DNA of 64,000 nucleotides from Lepus europaeus. Its lineage: Eukaryota > Chordata > Mammalia > Lagomorpha > Leporidae. Each line of letters begins with the position of its first letter. Positions within the stretch are counted from its first letter, which is position 1. Location of the stretch: NCBI RefSeq assembly GCF_033115175.1, contig NC_084833.1, positions 51,670,716 to 51,734,715 of the forward strand, read 5' to 3'. A program made the translations under genes and the position numbers. Of this stretch, positions 1 through 12,493 are shown piece after piece. The notes beneath the pieces were generated by a model that saw only the letters and a list, made by a program, of their open reading frames with translations, searched no databases and had not been told where the DNA came from.

Positions 1-19
1 TCTAAAAAAGTTATTTTGG

Positions 20-155
20 GTTAACACTGCAATTCTGAGCCTCAGTTTCCTCATCTGTAAACTTAGAATAGCACATGCCTTGTAAAGCTGTTAGTAAATC
101 AAACCCAGTAATTTGCATAAAAGCACTTTGCAAGTCACACATTTATCTAACACTT
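20..155 (+). repeat. MIR SINE fragment
   Basis: It contains cctcagtttcctcatctgta, the core of the ancient mammalian MIR, and a decayed tail with agcacttt. Confidence 0.7.
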
Positions 156-920
156 AACTTTTGATTCTAAAGTGACCTATTTCTGTTCTTTGTGCATCAG
201 GCTAACACCTGGAGAATGAGAGACTCTTAACAATGTTTGTTGAAAGATATCTACTTCGAACACATTTGGTGTTAGCCAGGCTAACACAGAGGATCAGAAC
301 ATTTGCATGAACAAAATGTCAAAATAGTCCTTATTTGTGCCCCTCGTCCCACCAGCTTCTCTTTTCTCCACTTGATGGCAGCATTCTTCAAGTCAGGAAC
401 AAAAAACTGCACTGGGGGACTCGTTTGTATTTTCCAAATGAAGTCTACAAAATGTCCTTCACCAAACTAAATCCTTCTGAGTTCTCAAGTACTTGCTTTC
501 TAAATGGCACAAAACACATCTCAAGCCTGGAAGCAACATCTTTAATTTCTATCAAACCATCATCTGAGGTTGTCTTAGTTTTTCTTATTTTGTTAAAAAA
601 AAAAAAAAAGAAAGAAAAGAAACTGGCAGGGGGAATTATTAATCCTCTTTTACTAAAGAGATTTAGCGACTAAAAGACAAGCTGTCATCTAACTGAGGAC
701 TCCAGTGTATTATTTGTTATCAAGAGGGTTGATTTCAGGTTGAGCTAATTAGAGGACAAACATGAGAATGCACACATTTCATTACCGTATTTCCAAGAAA
801 ATCCTGCAAATAGGAGAGTTAGGAGACGGAGGTGGGGATGGAGGTTGAGGGGTATAGGAGTGAAGAGGGAGAGACTTAAGGGAGGACCTAAATAAATAAA
901 AATACATTTGATGTTTTTCT
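156..920. other. No recognised feature
   Basis: Ordinary AT-rich sequence. A 112-codon frame at 335-673 ends in a poly-lysine run over an A tract and has no family resemblance. Confidence 0.5.
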
Positions 921-925
921 TTCTT

Positions 926-1246
926 TTAAAAATGTTTGGTTTTATTTTTATTTTGTTGAAAGGGAAAAGAACAGAAAGAAAAGATCTTCCATTTGCTGAT
1001 TCACTTGCCAGATGCCCACAACAGCTGAGGTCAGGCCAAGCAAAGCCAAGGGCCTGAAACTCCAGCCACATCTCCCACATGAGTGGCAGGGACCCAAGTC
1101 CTTACAGTGTCACCTGCTGCCTCCATGGGTGTGCGTTAGCAAGAAGCTGGCATCAGGAGCAGAGCCAGGACTCTTACCCGGCACTCTGTCAATATAGTGT
1201 CCAAGCATTCCAAGCAGCTTCCAAGTGCTATGCCAAATGCCTGCCT
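926..1246 (-). mobile_element. CSINE, old
   Basis: Diverged minus-strand copy. The conserved gggacccaagtccttacag and the tRNA-related end are recognisable but decayed. Confidence 0.6.
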
Positions 1247-1389
1247 CTCACTGACTCTTTTCCTTCTGAGATAATCAGCTATAAGTTAGAATTCATGACC
1301 TTCATGAAGAATCAAGGACTGGTTCTATTGCTGGATAGACTTCTTAATTCTACTCTATGGGTGATCACTCACTTTGGCCTCAACTTCTT

Positions 1390-1715
1390 TTTTTTTAAAG
1401 ATTTTTTTTTAAATTTATTTATTTGAAAGTCAAAATTATAGACACTGAGGGAAAGACAGAGAGAGAGAAGAGAGATCTTCCATCCACTGGTTCACTCCCC
1501 AAATGGCCACAACAAACAAGGCTGGGCCAAGCCAAAGCCAGGTTTTCCATGTGGTACAGGGGCCCAAGCACTTGGGCCATCCTCCACTGCTTTCCCAGGC
1601 ACATTATCAGGGAGCTAGATCAGAATTGGAATAGCTGGGACTTGAACCGGGGTCCATAAAGGATGCCGGCACTGCAGGGGGTGGCTTTACCTGCTTGGTC
1701 ATAGTGCCGGCCCTG
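1390..1715 (-). mobile_element. CSINE with target duplication
   Basis: Full-length minus copy flanked by ggcctcaacttctt at 1376-1389 and 1716-1729. Confidence 0.85.
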
Positions 1716-2009
1716 GGCCTCAACTTCTTAATCCTTAAATGGTGATAAGGATTCTGGGTGACACTCATCTTAAAAATAAGCTTTAGTGAAATATTATTTA
1801 TATGTATAACTAAATATGTATTCATTTCTATAACCACAGATTTCCTTCTCTCCTTTGTAGATAATCTCCTTCCCCTATCCCTGTCTTCCAGAAAATAAAA
1901 TCTTATTTTTACCACTAGAGTTTGGCTTCCCAAAAATATCATATCTGACTTATTTAGCATCAAGATTTTGATTTTCAACAATGTTGTGTGTTGAAACCAT
2001 GACTGGTTT

Positions 2010-2325
2010 CATTTATTTATTTATTTATTTATTTTATCTTTATTTGTTCATTTGAGAGACATAAAGACAGTGAGACAGAACGTGCTCTGATCCTTTGATT
2101 TACTCCCCAGCTGAGGCTGGGCCAGGCCAAAGCAGGGAGCCATAAATTTTGTCCAGATCTCCTGTGTGAGTAACAGGAGTCCAATAACTTGAGCCATCAC
2201 TGCTGCCTTCCAGGGCCTGCATTAGCAGAAGCTGGAATCAACAGCCAGTGCTAGAAATCAAACCTAGGTACTCCAGTGTGGGACGTCAGTGTTTTACTGA
2301 GATCTTAACTGCAAGGCTAAATGTC
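2010..2325 (-). mobile_element. CSINE, old
   Basis: Diverged minus copy with an expanded ttta-rich tail (2010-2035). Confidence 0.6.
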
Positions 2326-2330
2326 TATCT

Positions 2331-3550
2331 CTATTTTTTGCTGCTTTTTATTCTTGAATAGTATGCCATTGTGTGACTACATCACCATATTGTATCTATT
2401 AATGGGTTGATGAACATTTGGGTTGTTTCCAGTGGGTTTTTTTTTTTTTTTTGCTATTATTCATAAATCTACTCTAAAAACTCATATACAAGTATTTGAA
2501 TGAAAATGTTCTCATTTTTCTTAAGTTAATATCTAGAACTTGGATTTCTGGGTTACATAATAAGTGCATGTTTAGTTTAATAAGAAACTGCAAGCTGTCG
2601 TCCAATGTGGTTATATCCTAAAAGTTCTGGTTATTCTGCATCTTTGCCAATACTTGGTATTGTCAGTCTTTTTTTTTTTTTTTTAACTTTTTAAAAATTT
2701 TTTATTTGACAGGTAGAGTTGTAGACAGTGAGAGAAAGAGACAGAGAGAAAGGTCTTCCTTCTGTTGGTTCACCCCGCAAATGGCCGCCAGGGCCGGCAC
2801 GCTGCGCTGATCCGAAGCCAGGAGCCAGGCGCCTCTTCCTGGTCTCCCATGCGGGTACAGGCACCCAAGCACTTGAGCCATCCTCGACTGCCTCCCGGGG
2901 CCACAGCAGAGAGCTGGACTGGAAGAGGAGCAACTGGAACTAGAACCCAACATCCATATGGGATGTCGGCACCACAGGCGGAGGATTAACCAAGTGAGTC
3001 AGAGTTACACAGAGAGAAGAGAAACAGAGAGAGAGGTCTTCCATCCACTAGTTCACACCCCAATTAGCCGCAATGGCCAGAGCTGCACCGATCCGATGCC
3101 AGGAGCCAGGAGCTTCCTCCAGGTCTCCCACATGGTTGCAGGGGCCCAAAGACTTGGGCCATCTTCCACTACTTTCCCAGGCCATAGCAGAGAGCTGGAT
3201 AGAAAGTGGAGCAGCCAGGACTCGAACCAGCGCCCATTTGGGATGCTGGCACTGCAGGCGGCAGACTTACCCACTATGTCACAGCACCTGTGCCTGTCAA
3301 TCTTTTTACATTTTGTCATTCTAGTGGATACAAAGAGGTATTTAATAGTGGCTTTAATTTGCATTTCCTTTTATAACTAGTGTTGTTCAACATTTTCTTT
3401 GTAATTATGTGCCCTCTGTCCATGATTTTTGTTGTTGTTGTTGTTTGTTTTGTTTCTGTTTTTTTGGTCAAGGGAAATATTTTCAAATCACTTACTCTTT
3501 TTTTTTTTAATTTGATTGTTTGTGTTCACATTATTGAGTACTTTATATCC
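2331..3550 (-). mobile_element. Old L1 fragment (ORF2 3' region), interrupted by CSINEs
   Basis: The antisense reading contains typical L1 ORF2 phrases (gggttgatgaacatttgggtt near 2404; ttgcatttccttttataac near 3359). A CSINE dimer interrupts it at 2673-3294. It is heavily diverged. Confidence 0.6.
2673..3294 (-). mobile_element. CSINE dimer
   Basis: Two minus CSINE bodies (2673-2998 and 2999-3294) are joined with no A-rich linker between them. A single pair of near-identical target duplications, tgtcartctttt at 2661-2672 and 3295-3306, flanks the whole unit. Confidence 0.75.
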
Positions 3551-3551
3551 A

Positions 3552-5155
3552 AGAGGCATATTCAAAAGTTTTGTGGGGAAGTAGAATTAAAAGATAGAAA
3601 ATATAAACTTGATTTTTCAGCATAAGCTCAAAAAAATTGAGACACCTGTTGGTGATGATATCAGCCATTTTGTTCATCCCCAAAGAATTGAGGGACCTGC
3701 AAATTTACCCATGTCAATTCAGTGTCTTACAATATTGATTAAAGATATAGGTTACTTTAAAAAAAATTTTTAAGTGTTTTACTTATCTTCACTTTATCTG
3801 AAATGCAAACAAACAAAAAGAAATAGACAGAGATATAGAGGAAAGATGTGTTATCTGCTGGTTCACCTATCAAACGCCAACAGCCAAGGATGGGCTGGGT
3901 TGAAGTCAGGAGCTAGGAACACAATCCAAGTCTTCTTTGTAGGTGGCAGGGACCCAAGTACTTGAGTCACTGCTTCTGCCTCCTGGGGTGTGTGTTAGCT
4001 GGACTCGAATCAGAAACAGAGCCAGAAGTTGAGCTCAGGCACCCCAATATGTGATATGGGTATCCCAAGAAACACCTTAACTGCTGTACCAAACACTGGC
4101 CCCCACAGATTTTTTTTTTTCAAGATTAGAAAACCAAGATAAATCAGAAGAAGCCAAGTCAGAATCGTAAGGCCGGTGCCTAATGATCTCCCATTGAAAC
4201 TCTCCCCAGACTGCACGTGTTTGGTGAGGACCGAGCAGGAGCATGGTAATGGTTGAGAAGCAGTCTGGTGAAGTTTTCCTGGATGTTTCCTGCTAATGAT
4301 TTGGCTCACTTTCTCAAATAACACTCAGGATAAGCAGATGCCAGCATTCTTTGTCCTTCCAGAAAGTCAATAAGCAAAATACCTGAGCATCCCAAAAAAC
4401 TGTTGTCATAACCTCTGTTCTTGTGTGGTCTATCTTTGCTTTGATTGGACCACTTCCCACCCTTGGTAACCATTGTGTTGATTGTGCTTGGTTAAGCCAT
4501 ATTCCAGCTCCTATTATAACTCTTCATAGAAATGTGTCAGGATCTTGATTCCACTTGTTCCAAATTTCCAGTGAAAGCTCTGCTCTTTTCTGCAACTGAT
4601 CTGGGCACAACAATTTTGGCAACCATCAATAAGAAAGTTGGCTCAATTTTAACTTTCTAGCCAGAATTGTGTAAGAGCTGGACTAATTGAGATGTCTATG
4701 GTGTTGGCTGCTGTTTATGCTGTTAGTCATCGATGGCCTACAATTAGGACATGAACAAGATTTATTTTTTCTTGAAAATTGATGTGGAGAGTCTGCCCTG
4801 CATCTTCAACATCATCTTGTCCCTTCTTAAAATAAGTTTTCTATTTGCAAACTACGGATTTCTTTGGAGCATTGTTTCTATAAACGTGACATAAAGTATC
4901 AAATTATTTCACTATTCTTCTACCCATACATCACCATAAATTTGACATTTGTTCTTGCTTCAATTTTAACAGGATTCATGTTGCAATTATAGGGGCACTT
5001 TTCAAACTGATGTCTCCTCCCCCTTAGTGCTTCAAACTGGGTGCTATTCAGAGAAGTTATAACAAGATAGTGTTTATTTTGGTGCAAAAAATGGAAATCC
5101 ATGCATAGTTTTTCATAATACACATTTTTCATGGATTTTTTAATACCTCTCACAT
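3552..5155 (-). mobile_element. Dead Tc1/mariner element, interrupted by a CSINE
   Basis: Minus-strand translation gives mariner transposase fragments in order, for example TAANTIDIS near 4700 and a relic of RAELSLEIL near 4570. The right end (cacatttttcatggattttt near 5122) and left end (attcaaaagttttgtgg near 3560) look like decayed terminal inverted repeats. Stops and frame changes are numerous. A CSINE sits inside at 3757-4105. The transposase would have been about 340 residues. Confidence 0.6.
3757..4105 (-). mobile_element. CSINE inside mariner
   Basis: Diverged minus copy that splits the mariner element; ends in aacactggcccc. Confidence 0.7.
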
Positions 5156-5178
5156 AGGATAAATAAGAGTAGGATCAT

Positions 5179-5519
5179 GGGGCCGGCACTGTGGGTTGGT
5201 GGGCAAAGCTGCCACCTGCAGTGCTAGGATCCCATATGGATGCCAGTTGAAGTCCCAGCTGCTCTACTTCTAGTCCAGCTCCCTGATATGGCCTGGAAAA
5301 GCAGTGAAAGTTGGCCCAAGTCCTTGGGCCCCTGCACCAGCATTGTAGACCCAGAAGAAGCTCCTGTCTCCTGGCTTTGGATTGACCCAACTCCGGCTAT
5401 TGTGGCCATTTGGAGAGTGAACCAGCAGATAGAAGACCTCTCTCTCTCTCTCTGAGCCTCTTTCTCCCTGTAATTTTGCCTTTCAAATAAATAAGCAAAT
5501 CTTTAATTTAAAAAAAATA
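5179..5519 (+). mobile_element. CSINE
   Basis: Plus copy just beyond the mariner's right end. It starts ggggccggcactgtg and ends in a caaataaataag tail. Confidence 0.85.
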
Positions 5520-5701
5520 GTAGACTCAGAAAATCCAGTTAGGAACATAGAGTAAATGTCAAAAATGAAAAAAGATGTCTTGGACTAGGGTGACACTCAT
5601 GGATATAAATGGAGAGCAGTAAACAGACTATGTATTTTAGAAGTGAATTTAACAAGTTCACACTCAAGTTTCTAACTTTATTAATTTAAAGGATGGTGAG
5701 A

Positions 5702-6036
5702 GGCGGGCTCTGTGGCATAGTGGGTAAAGCCACTGCCTGCAGTGCCAGCATCCCATATAGGCGCCAGTTCGAGACCTAGCTACTCCACTTCCAATCCAGC
5801 TCTTTCCTATGGCCTGGGAAAGCAGCAGAAGATGGCCCAAGTCCTTGGGCCCCTATACCCACGTGGGAGACCCAGAGGAAACTCCTGGATCCTGGCATCA
5901 GATCGGCACAGCTCTGGCCATTGCAGCCAACTGGGGAGAGAACCAGCGGATGGAAGACCTTTCTCTCTCTCTCTGCCTCTCCTTCTCTGTGTAACTCTGA
6001 CTTTCAAGTAAATAAATAAATCTTAAAAAAAAAAAT
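5702..6036 (+). mobile_element. CSINE with target duplication
   Basis: Plus copy with near-identical flanks aaaggatggtga and aaagcatggtga. Confidence 0.85.
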
Positions 6037-6457
6037 CAAAGCATGGTGAATCCATTTATTGAAATGTGGAAGAGTGGGAGAGGACTAGAGATTGTATAGG
6101 GAAGAGGGAAATCATCAAGAATCATTTATACATGTTAAGTTTGAAATGCCTAGAAGACATCCAAAAGGCAGTGTCAATTAGCATGTAGGACAAGGGCCAG
6201 GCTTTTACAGCAAGTAAAGCAGCTGAGGGAGAGGGATCACTGTCAAGGACAATGTAACTCCGAGGGTGCTAGGGCTGTGCCAGATGAAGGAGGCTATGAT
6301 TCTGAAAAGCACAAACAGACAAGCACTAAGAACTGATGTCTATTTAGCTCATCTTATCAAATGCATATTGAGTGGCCATAGGGCCCCCTAGGAGGCTACT
6401 CTTAGGTATTCGAAAGAGGTAAGAACTTGAAGAGAGAAGACATGTTTTAAAATCTGG

Positions 6458-6815
6458 GGGCTATCTTTGTGGCACAGCAAGTTAAGCCACTGCTTGTGAC
6501 CCCAACATGCTGTATCATAGGGCCAGTATGAATCACAGCTGCTGTACTTCCAAACTAGCTCCCTGCGAATGCACCTGGGAAGGCAGAAGAAGATGGTCCA
6601 AGTACTTGGGCCCCTGCCATCCATGTGGGAGACTAGGCTGGAGTTCCTGGCTTCTGGCTTCGGCCTGGCTCAGCCTCAGCTATTGTAGCCACTTGGTGGG
6701 GGGAGGGCGGTGGTGAACCAGTGTATGGAATCTTCCCCCATTTCTGTCTTATTTTCATTCTCACTATTCATATTCAATATTCATTCATTCAAATGAATAA
6801 ATAAATCTTTAAAAA
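6458..6815 (+). mobile_element. CSINE, old
   Basis: Diverged plus copy. The tail has an attcat-type repeat (6765-6800) before aataaataaatc. Confidence 0.7.
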
Positions 6816-7477
6816 TTCTGGTGATCTGGGAAAAGTTTAAACTTTTATCTTTGTAAAGACTAAATGGAGTAATTCATGTGAAAGCATCCAGATCTATAAA
6901 TATAGGTTCATATTATACATTATAGACTTTATTATGAACAATCAAAATGAATGGTACTAGATAACATTTCTTTCTGAAAACAACCAACAACTTTGGTAAT
7001 GACTTAATCAGAATAAATTTAGTTTACCCTGTACAGGCCAGCTCTTGTATCACCCAGGTGAAGCAGATTAGAACAAAATGATACCAAGAATACTGACGCA
7101 TGTCCAGTGAGCTCCCATGTGGGTAAAGCACAACCCATCAGAATCAATGAGTCTCAGCAGATCTTTACCCTGATTGCATGTGACCATGACTGACAGCCAC
7201 GGCTTGATTACATTGGCTGCAATCTGTTTGTGTTTTATCCAAACACATTAGTGTTGTCTGTACATCTTGTACTATTCTTTAAGAGCCCACCTGTCAGCAT
7301 GAGCCCACAACCTAGTAATGCACACAAGTGATGGGGTCCCTTCCTTCCTATACAATCACATGTACTTGCTGCTTCAACAAAGTTACTGTTTTCTTCACTT
7401 GTTTGCTATATCCCTGTAGGACAACTCAGTTTTTCTGAAATACCATGTACTTTCATATTGCCGAATCTTTGTTCTTA
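6816..7477. other. No recognised feature
   Basis: No gene, RNA or named repeat is seen here. Confidence 0.5.
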
Positions 7478-7491
7478 GAAAGTTTCTTTGC

Positions 7492-7864
7492 GGCCGGCGC
7501 CGTGGCTCAACAGGCTAATCCTCCGCCTTGCGGCGCCGGCACACCGGGTTCTAGTCCCGGTCGGGGCACCGATCCTGTCCCGGTTGCCCCTCTTCCAGGC
7601 CAGCTCTCTGCTGTGGCCAGGGAGTGCAGTGGAGGATAGCCCAAGTGTTTGGGCTCTGCACCCCATGGGAGACCAGGATAAGCACCTGGCTCCTGCCATC
7701 GGAACAGCGCGGTGCGCCGGCCGCAACGCGCTACCGCGGCGGCCATTGGAGGGTGAACCAACGGCAAAAGGAAGACCTTTCTCTCTGTCTCTCTCTCTCT
7801 CACTGTCCACTCTGCCTGTCAAAAATAAAAAAAAAAAAAAAAATAAAAAAAAAAAAAAAAAAAA
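7492..7864 (+). mobile_element. CSINE, young subfamily
   Basis: Near-consensus copy with perfect 14-base flanks agaaagtttctttg (7478-7491, 7865-7878) and a pure A tail of about 50 bases broken once by a t. The pol III A box (gtggctcaacagg) and B box (gggttctagtcccgg) are intact. It has the extra GC-rich segment after the B box that marks the younger copies in this window. Confidence 0.93.
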
Positions 7865-7878
7865 AGAAAGTTTCTTTG

Positions 7879-9599
7879 GCCTAGAATGTCCCTACTGTTC
7901 ACCTTCCTGCTGATCAATTATTAATACTTACAGACCCATATAAATGTAAATTATCATTTCTTTTTCAAAACACTAGATAGATTCATTACATCCTCATCTA
8001 TATTTCCATTTCAGTCTATTCATAAGGCAGTATACTTATTCAACAAATATTTATAAAATGCTAGAGAAAGTCAGAACTCTTTTAGATGCAAATGACAGAA
8101 ACTCAAATTCAAGTAGCTTAAACAAATGAACTGACCTTACTAAAAAGTGCAAGAAAAAAAAATTGGTAAAATCCAGGCATTCAAATGAGGCTGTTAGTAT
8201 TCATTACTCTGGTACAGAATGATTAGGTTGTGTTCCTAGAAACAGAGGCTGAGACAGGATTCTTATGACAATAAATTACTGAGAGAACACTTTCAGGAAA
8301 AGGTGCATGAGGGGTACAGGATATGACAGGGAAAGGAAGCTAAGCAAAGATAGGGTATCAGCCAAAGACTAGCTTCAGCCTTATCCAATGGCGAGAGCTG
8401 GAGTATAAATGGCACCATGGAGTTTATCCCACTTTGAGGCAAAGGAATTTCCCTTTGGAACTCCTTTCCCATTCAGACAAAAGCTGAAGGCTGTGGGATG
8501 AGGAGGGGTTGTGCTAATTTTCGCAGTGCAGGAAGAGATCTGGGTGAGGCACAAATTGCATCCATGTGGTAGGCATGATGGCTGCCAGTAGCCCAAGAGT
8601 CGTATGTGTCTTGGTTAACCCCAGAGGAAAGAGTTCGCCTCTCAGACACTTCCTAGAGAGAACGCTGATGTGCACAGCTGTTTTTGCATAAGAAGATCAG
8701 AGCCAAGCAAACGGCACAGGCTGGGTAATTCTCTGAAAGGGGGAGAATGATGGATAGACAAAGGCATACATCCACTCTTTGCCCCATACCAATCGTCTCT
8801 AGGCACAAGGGACACAATGGTGGACAGAAAATATACAAATTTCTGCTTTCGTGAAGCACAGTGGCCTGTTTCATGCAAGCCAGAAAACAAGAAGCTTCAG
8901 TGAAGTCGGATGTATTGTTCAAGAGAGGAAGTGTTGCTATTGCTACAGGTCAACTTATTCTTCTTGAGGATCCGTATTTTACTCAGCTTTTCATCTGCAG
9001 TGCTTTAAGGATTATTAGTTCTCAATAAATGGGCATATACAACTTGTATGGATTCAGGGGCTTTAAGAGGCAGTACTCTTCTCTGGGAGTGGTCTTTTCA
9101 GGTAGTTTATGAGCCATGGAAGAAAATTACTCACTACTTTATAACCACATCATGCTGTTAAGTGAAACTATTATTTCATCTGGCCCTTCGTGACTTTTTG
9201 CCTATTTCCTAGTTTTGAAACTGTTTTCAAAGGGCTGACTTGCTAACTTTGAGGGTATTTAATTTCTTTCAGCTTAATTCAACCTATTGATCATTGGCTC
9301 ATTGGCCTTGTGCTCATAGCACTCTAAATGTTGCAAAAGATGCAGAGATGAATACACTTGGTGCCAGCAATTTAGAACTGTTTCCTAGTGGAGATTAACT
9401 GTGATGACTTGTAATGGTGCAGAATACAAATTTCACTTTCTTGCATTTTCTGGTTAGCTTCTAGGAGAATTGCAGTGTTTACAGTATGCACTTGATCATA
9501 TTTAGTAGGTGCCATTGAATCTAAGGCCAGGAGAACAAAAACTGAGAGGGAGAAACTTTCCCTTAAATGCTCCAAAGGCTGGAACAACAAATAGCCCAT
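7879..9599. other. Unassigned sequence with repeat-like phrases
   Basis: No gene is seen. 8050-8170 (ttagatgcaaatgacagaaa) and 8230-8600 resemble old mammalian interspersed repeats that I cannot name. The rest looks unique. Confidence 0.35.
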
Positions 9600-10363
9600 C
9601 ATCTTTGATTTTCATCTTTGTTGTATTCCACATCTAGTGCCACCTACAGATCAAATCTCTATGCCACCATCCTAATCCAAGTCACCCTCACCCCTTCTCA
9701 CTTGGACTCATCCTCCTCTCTCAGCTGAAAGAAACTTGTAACTGGTCTTCTGGGTTTTACCCACTGCCTCCTTTCAGTCAGTTCTCTACAAAGTGATGCA
9801 AACAGAATAATTTTTTGGCATTGTAAATGTAATCATGTATTCTGCCAATTGCTAACTCAGCCCCATTTAAAGTCCTGTTGGCTGTTTGACTGCACTCACT
9901 ATAAAATGCAGACTCATTACAGTATCCTATTAGGTCCTGCATGAATTGATCCAGTTTCCCTCTCTCCTCCTTCATAATTAAACTCCATCATCATTGGCCT
10001 TTCTTTATTTATATTCACCCTGGAGAGGCAGAGTTCTCACAGATGTGACTCCCTCTGCTCAACACATCTGACTCCATCTCAATTTTCAGTCCTGGCTTAA
10101 ATAACATGACCTTGGAGTGGCTCTGCCTGACATCCAATTTAAAGGGTGTATTATCCCCTCCCCATATACCTTTATTCTGTATCTTAGCTCCAAATCCAGT
10201 TCATGGGTGTTGCTTGTCACAATTTGCATGTAGGTATTAGTTTGTTTATTTCCTGTTTTCTGCACTAGGCTGCTGTTCCAGAATGCCAAGGGGCTTGTCT
10301 GTTTAATCTTCCAGTAGTGTGCTCATTACCTGGGTCAGCACTTTGGATATAATAGATACTCAG
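9600..10363 (+). repeat. L2 LINE 3' end
   Basis: The order of phrases (tcagtcctggcttaaataac, tgtttatttcctgttttctg, aagggg-cttgtctgttt, tagatactcagtaag) follows the 3' end of the ancient mammalian L2 LINE. A young L1 inserted at its end. Confidence 0.55.
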
Positions 10364-10372
10364 TAAGCATTT

Positions 10373-11740
10373 TTTTTCTTTTTTTAACTTTCATTTAATA
10401 AATATAAATTTTGAAAGTATAACTTTTGGATTATAGTGGTTTTTCCCCCCATAACCTCCCTCCTACCTGCAAACCATCCCAATCTCCTACTCCCTCTCCC
10501 CACCTATTCTTCATTAAGATTCATTTTTAACTATCTTTATATACAGAAGATCAACTAAGTATATACTAAGTAAAGATTTCAACAGATTGCACCCACACAG
10601 ACACACAAAGTATAAAGTACTGTTTGAATACTAGTTTTACCTTTAATTCTCATAGTACAACACATTAAGGACAAAGATCCTACATGGGGAATAACTGCAC
10701 AGTGACTCCTGTTGTTGATTTAACAATTGGCACTCTTATTTATGATGTCAGTAATCACTATAGGCTCTTGTCATGAGCTACCAAGGCTATGGAACCCCTT
10801 GAGTTCACAAATTCTGACCTTATTTAGACAGAATACTGGATAAAGAAATTATGGGATATGTACTCTACAGAATACTACACAGTGGTAAAAAAAAAAAATG
10901 ATCTTGTCATTTGCAACAAAATGGAGGAATCTGGAAAACATCATGCTGAGTGAAATAAGCCAGTCCTAAAGGGACAAATATCATATGTTCTCCCTGATCT
11001 GTGACAACTGAGCACCTAAAAGGAAACCTGTAGAAGTGAAACTGACACTATGAGAAGCAATGACTTGATCAGCCTTTGTCCTGACTGTATAGGAACAGCT
11101 TACTATTTTTTTCTTTTTAGTATTTTCTTTCTCTACTTAATACCATGGTTGAACTCTTTAATTAACACACAATTATTCTTAGGTGTTTAAATTTAACTGA
11201 AAATTTTTCCCTGTTAAAAAATAAGAGTGGAAATAAGAGAGGGAGGACATGTACAGTTCAGCACATGCTCACTTGGACTTACCCCAATGGTAGAGCTAGA
11301 AACGTGCCATAGGACTCCAAATTCCATTAAGCTGGCAGGTACCAATGCTATCTTACTAGTTAAAGTGATCAGTTTAAGTTCATAATTGATCATAAAGATA
11401 GGATTAAGTGTCAAAGGGATCACATAAATAAGACTAGTGTCTGTTAATAATAATTGATAGAATTAAAAAGAAGAGAACGACCCAACATGGGAAGTGGGAT
11501 ACACAGCAGACTCATAGAATGGCAGATGCCCTAAACAGCACTCTGGCCTCAGAATCAGTCCTTAAGGCATTTGGATCTGGCTAAAAAGCCCATGAGAGTT
11601 TCTCAGGCATGGAAAGCCAAGACACTGTGGTAAAAAATGACCTAAATGAAAGATCTCTGTGAGTGACATCCCAGTGGAAAGAAGGAGCCATCAAAGAAGG
11701 AGGTACCTTTCTCTGAGGGAGGAGAGAACTTCCACTTCAA
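10373..11740 (-). mobile_element. 5'-truncated L1 with 5' inversion (twin priming)
   Basis: The 3' part (10373-10828) lies on the minus strand with a T run at its left end. The part from about 10829 to 11740 is the immediately upstream L1 sequence in plus orientation: the ORF2 C-terminus (ttgcaacaaaatggaggaat, catgctgagtgaaataagcc) and the start of the 3' UTR. Target duplication taagcattt flanks it at 10364-10372 and 11741-11749. This is the classic product of twin priming. It also shows the canonical L1 arrangement, ORF2 end next to 3' UTR, which the chimeric elements lack. Confidence 0.85.
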
Positions 11741-11749
11741 TAAGCATTT

Positions 11750-11871
11750 GAGCTAGTTCAATTCAGTTAATCCATTCACTAGCTTATTAAAGAATATTTT
11801 AAGCCCTAATGTTAAAAATTTTTGATGGATAGTCAGATAGCCAGATATGTGTAATTCTCAAATTGCAAGCA

Positions 11872-11917
<46 letters not shown>

Positions 11918-12480
11918 ATAAAAGAAAATTGTATGCAGCCTCTCACTCCCACCCCAGCTCTTTGCCTTGTTTTGCCTTTTAGGAAGACCCTACTTAATCT
12001 TAAGAAACTATTTGAAGGCTTTTGTTAGTTAACTATAGCTTTATGTTTCAAATACTGATCCATTGTTTGTGGGGAAAATGGGAACAACCCAAAAATGGAT
12101 GTTTCACATGAAGCAGTTTGGTTTTTCTGTAGATCAAATAGATTTTGTGTATGTTTTGGCAGTACTCCCATGCAGAACTAGTGCTTAGCTGGAGAATAAT
12201 CTTTTCTTTGATTGGATTTAAACAGCTTTATCATTTACTCTTATAGAAATAGGAGAGCATGTCTTTACCCCCAAGAAATGTGGAAAGCTAAAAAATATAC
12301 CAAAATATGAGGTCCTAAACTTTATCTGGAGCTGGAGGAAAATGTGAAACAAGAAACTATATTGGACTGGACTCAACTGTGGATGTGTACAGAGAATTTG
12401 GATAAATAACCCAATTGTGCAGATGGTGAAATATTGACCTAATGAGATTGTATTTCTGTGGGAGATACTGCATGAGACCC
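11750..12480. other. Unassigned sequence with a CT microsatellite
   Basis: A CT dinucleotide run lies at 11875-11916. No gene is seen. Confidence 0.6.
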
Positions 12481-12493
12481 ACCCTCCCCGCCA

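Noticed and set aside
7475-7913. Open frames of 60-160 codons on both strands across CSINEs here and at many other places
   Set aside because: The same proline/serine-rich and SLS-repeat peptides recur wherever a CSINE lies, so they are SINE translations, not genes.
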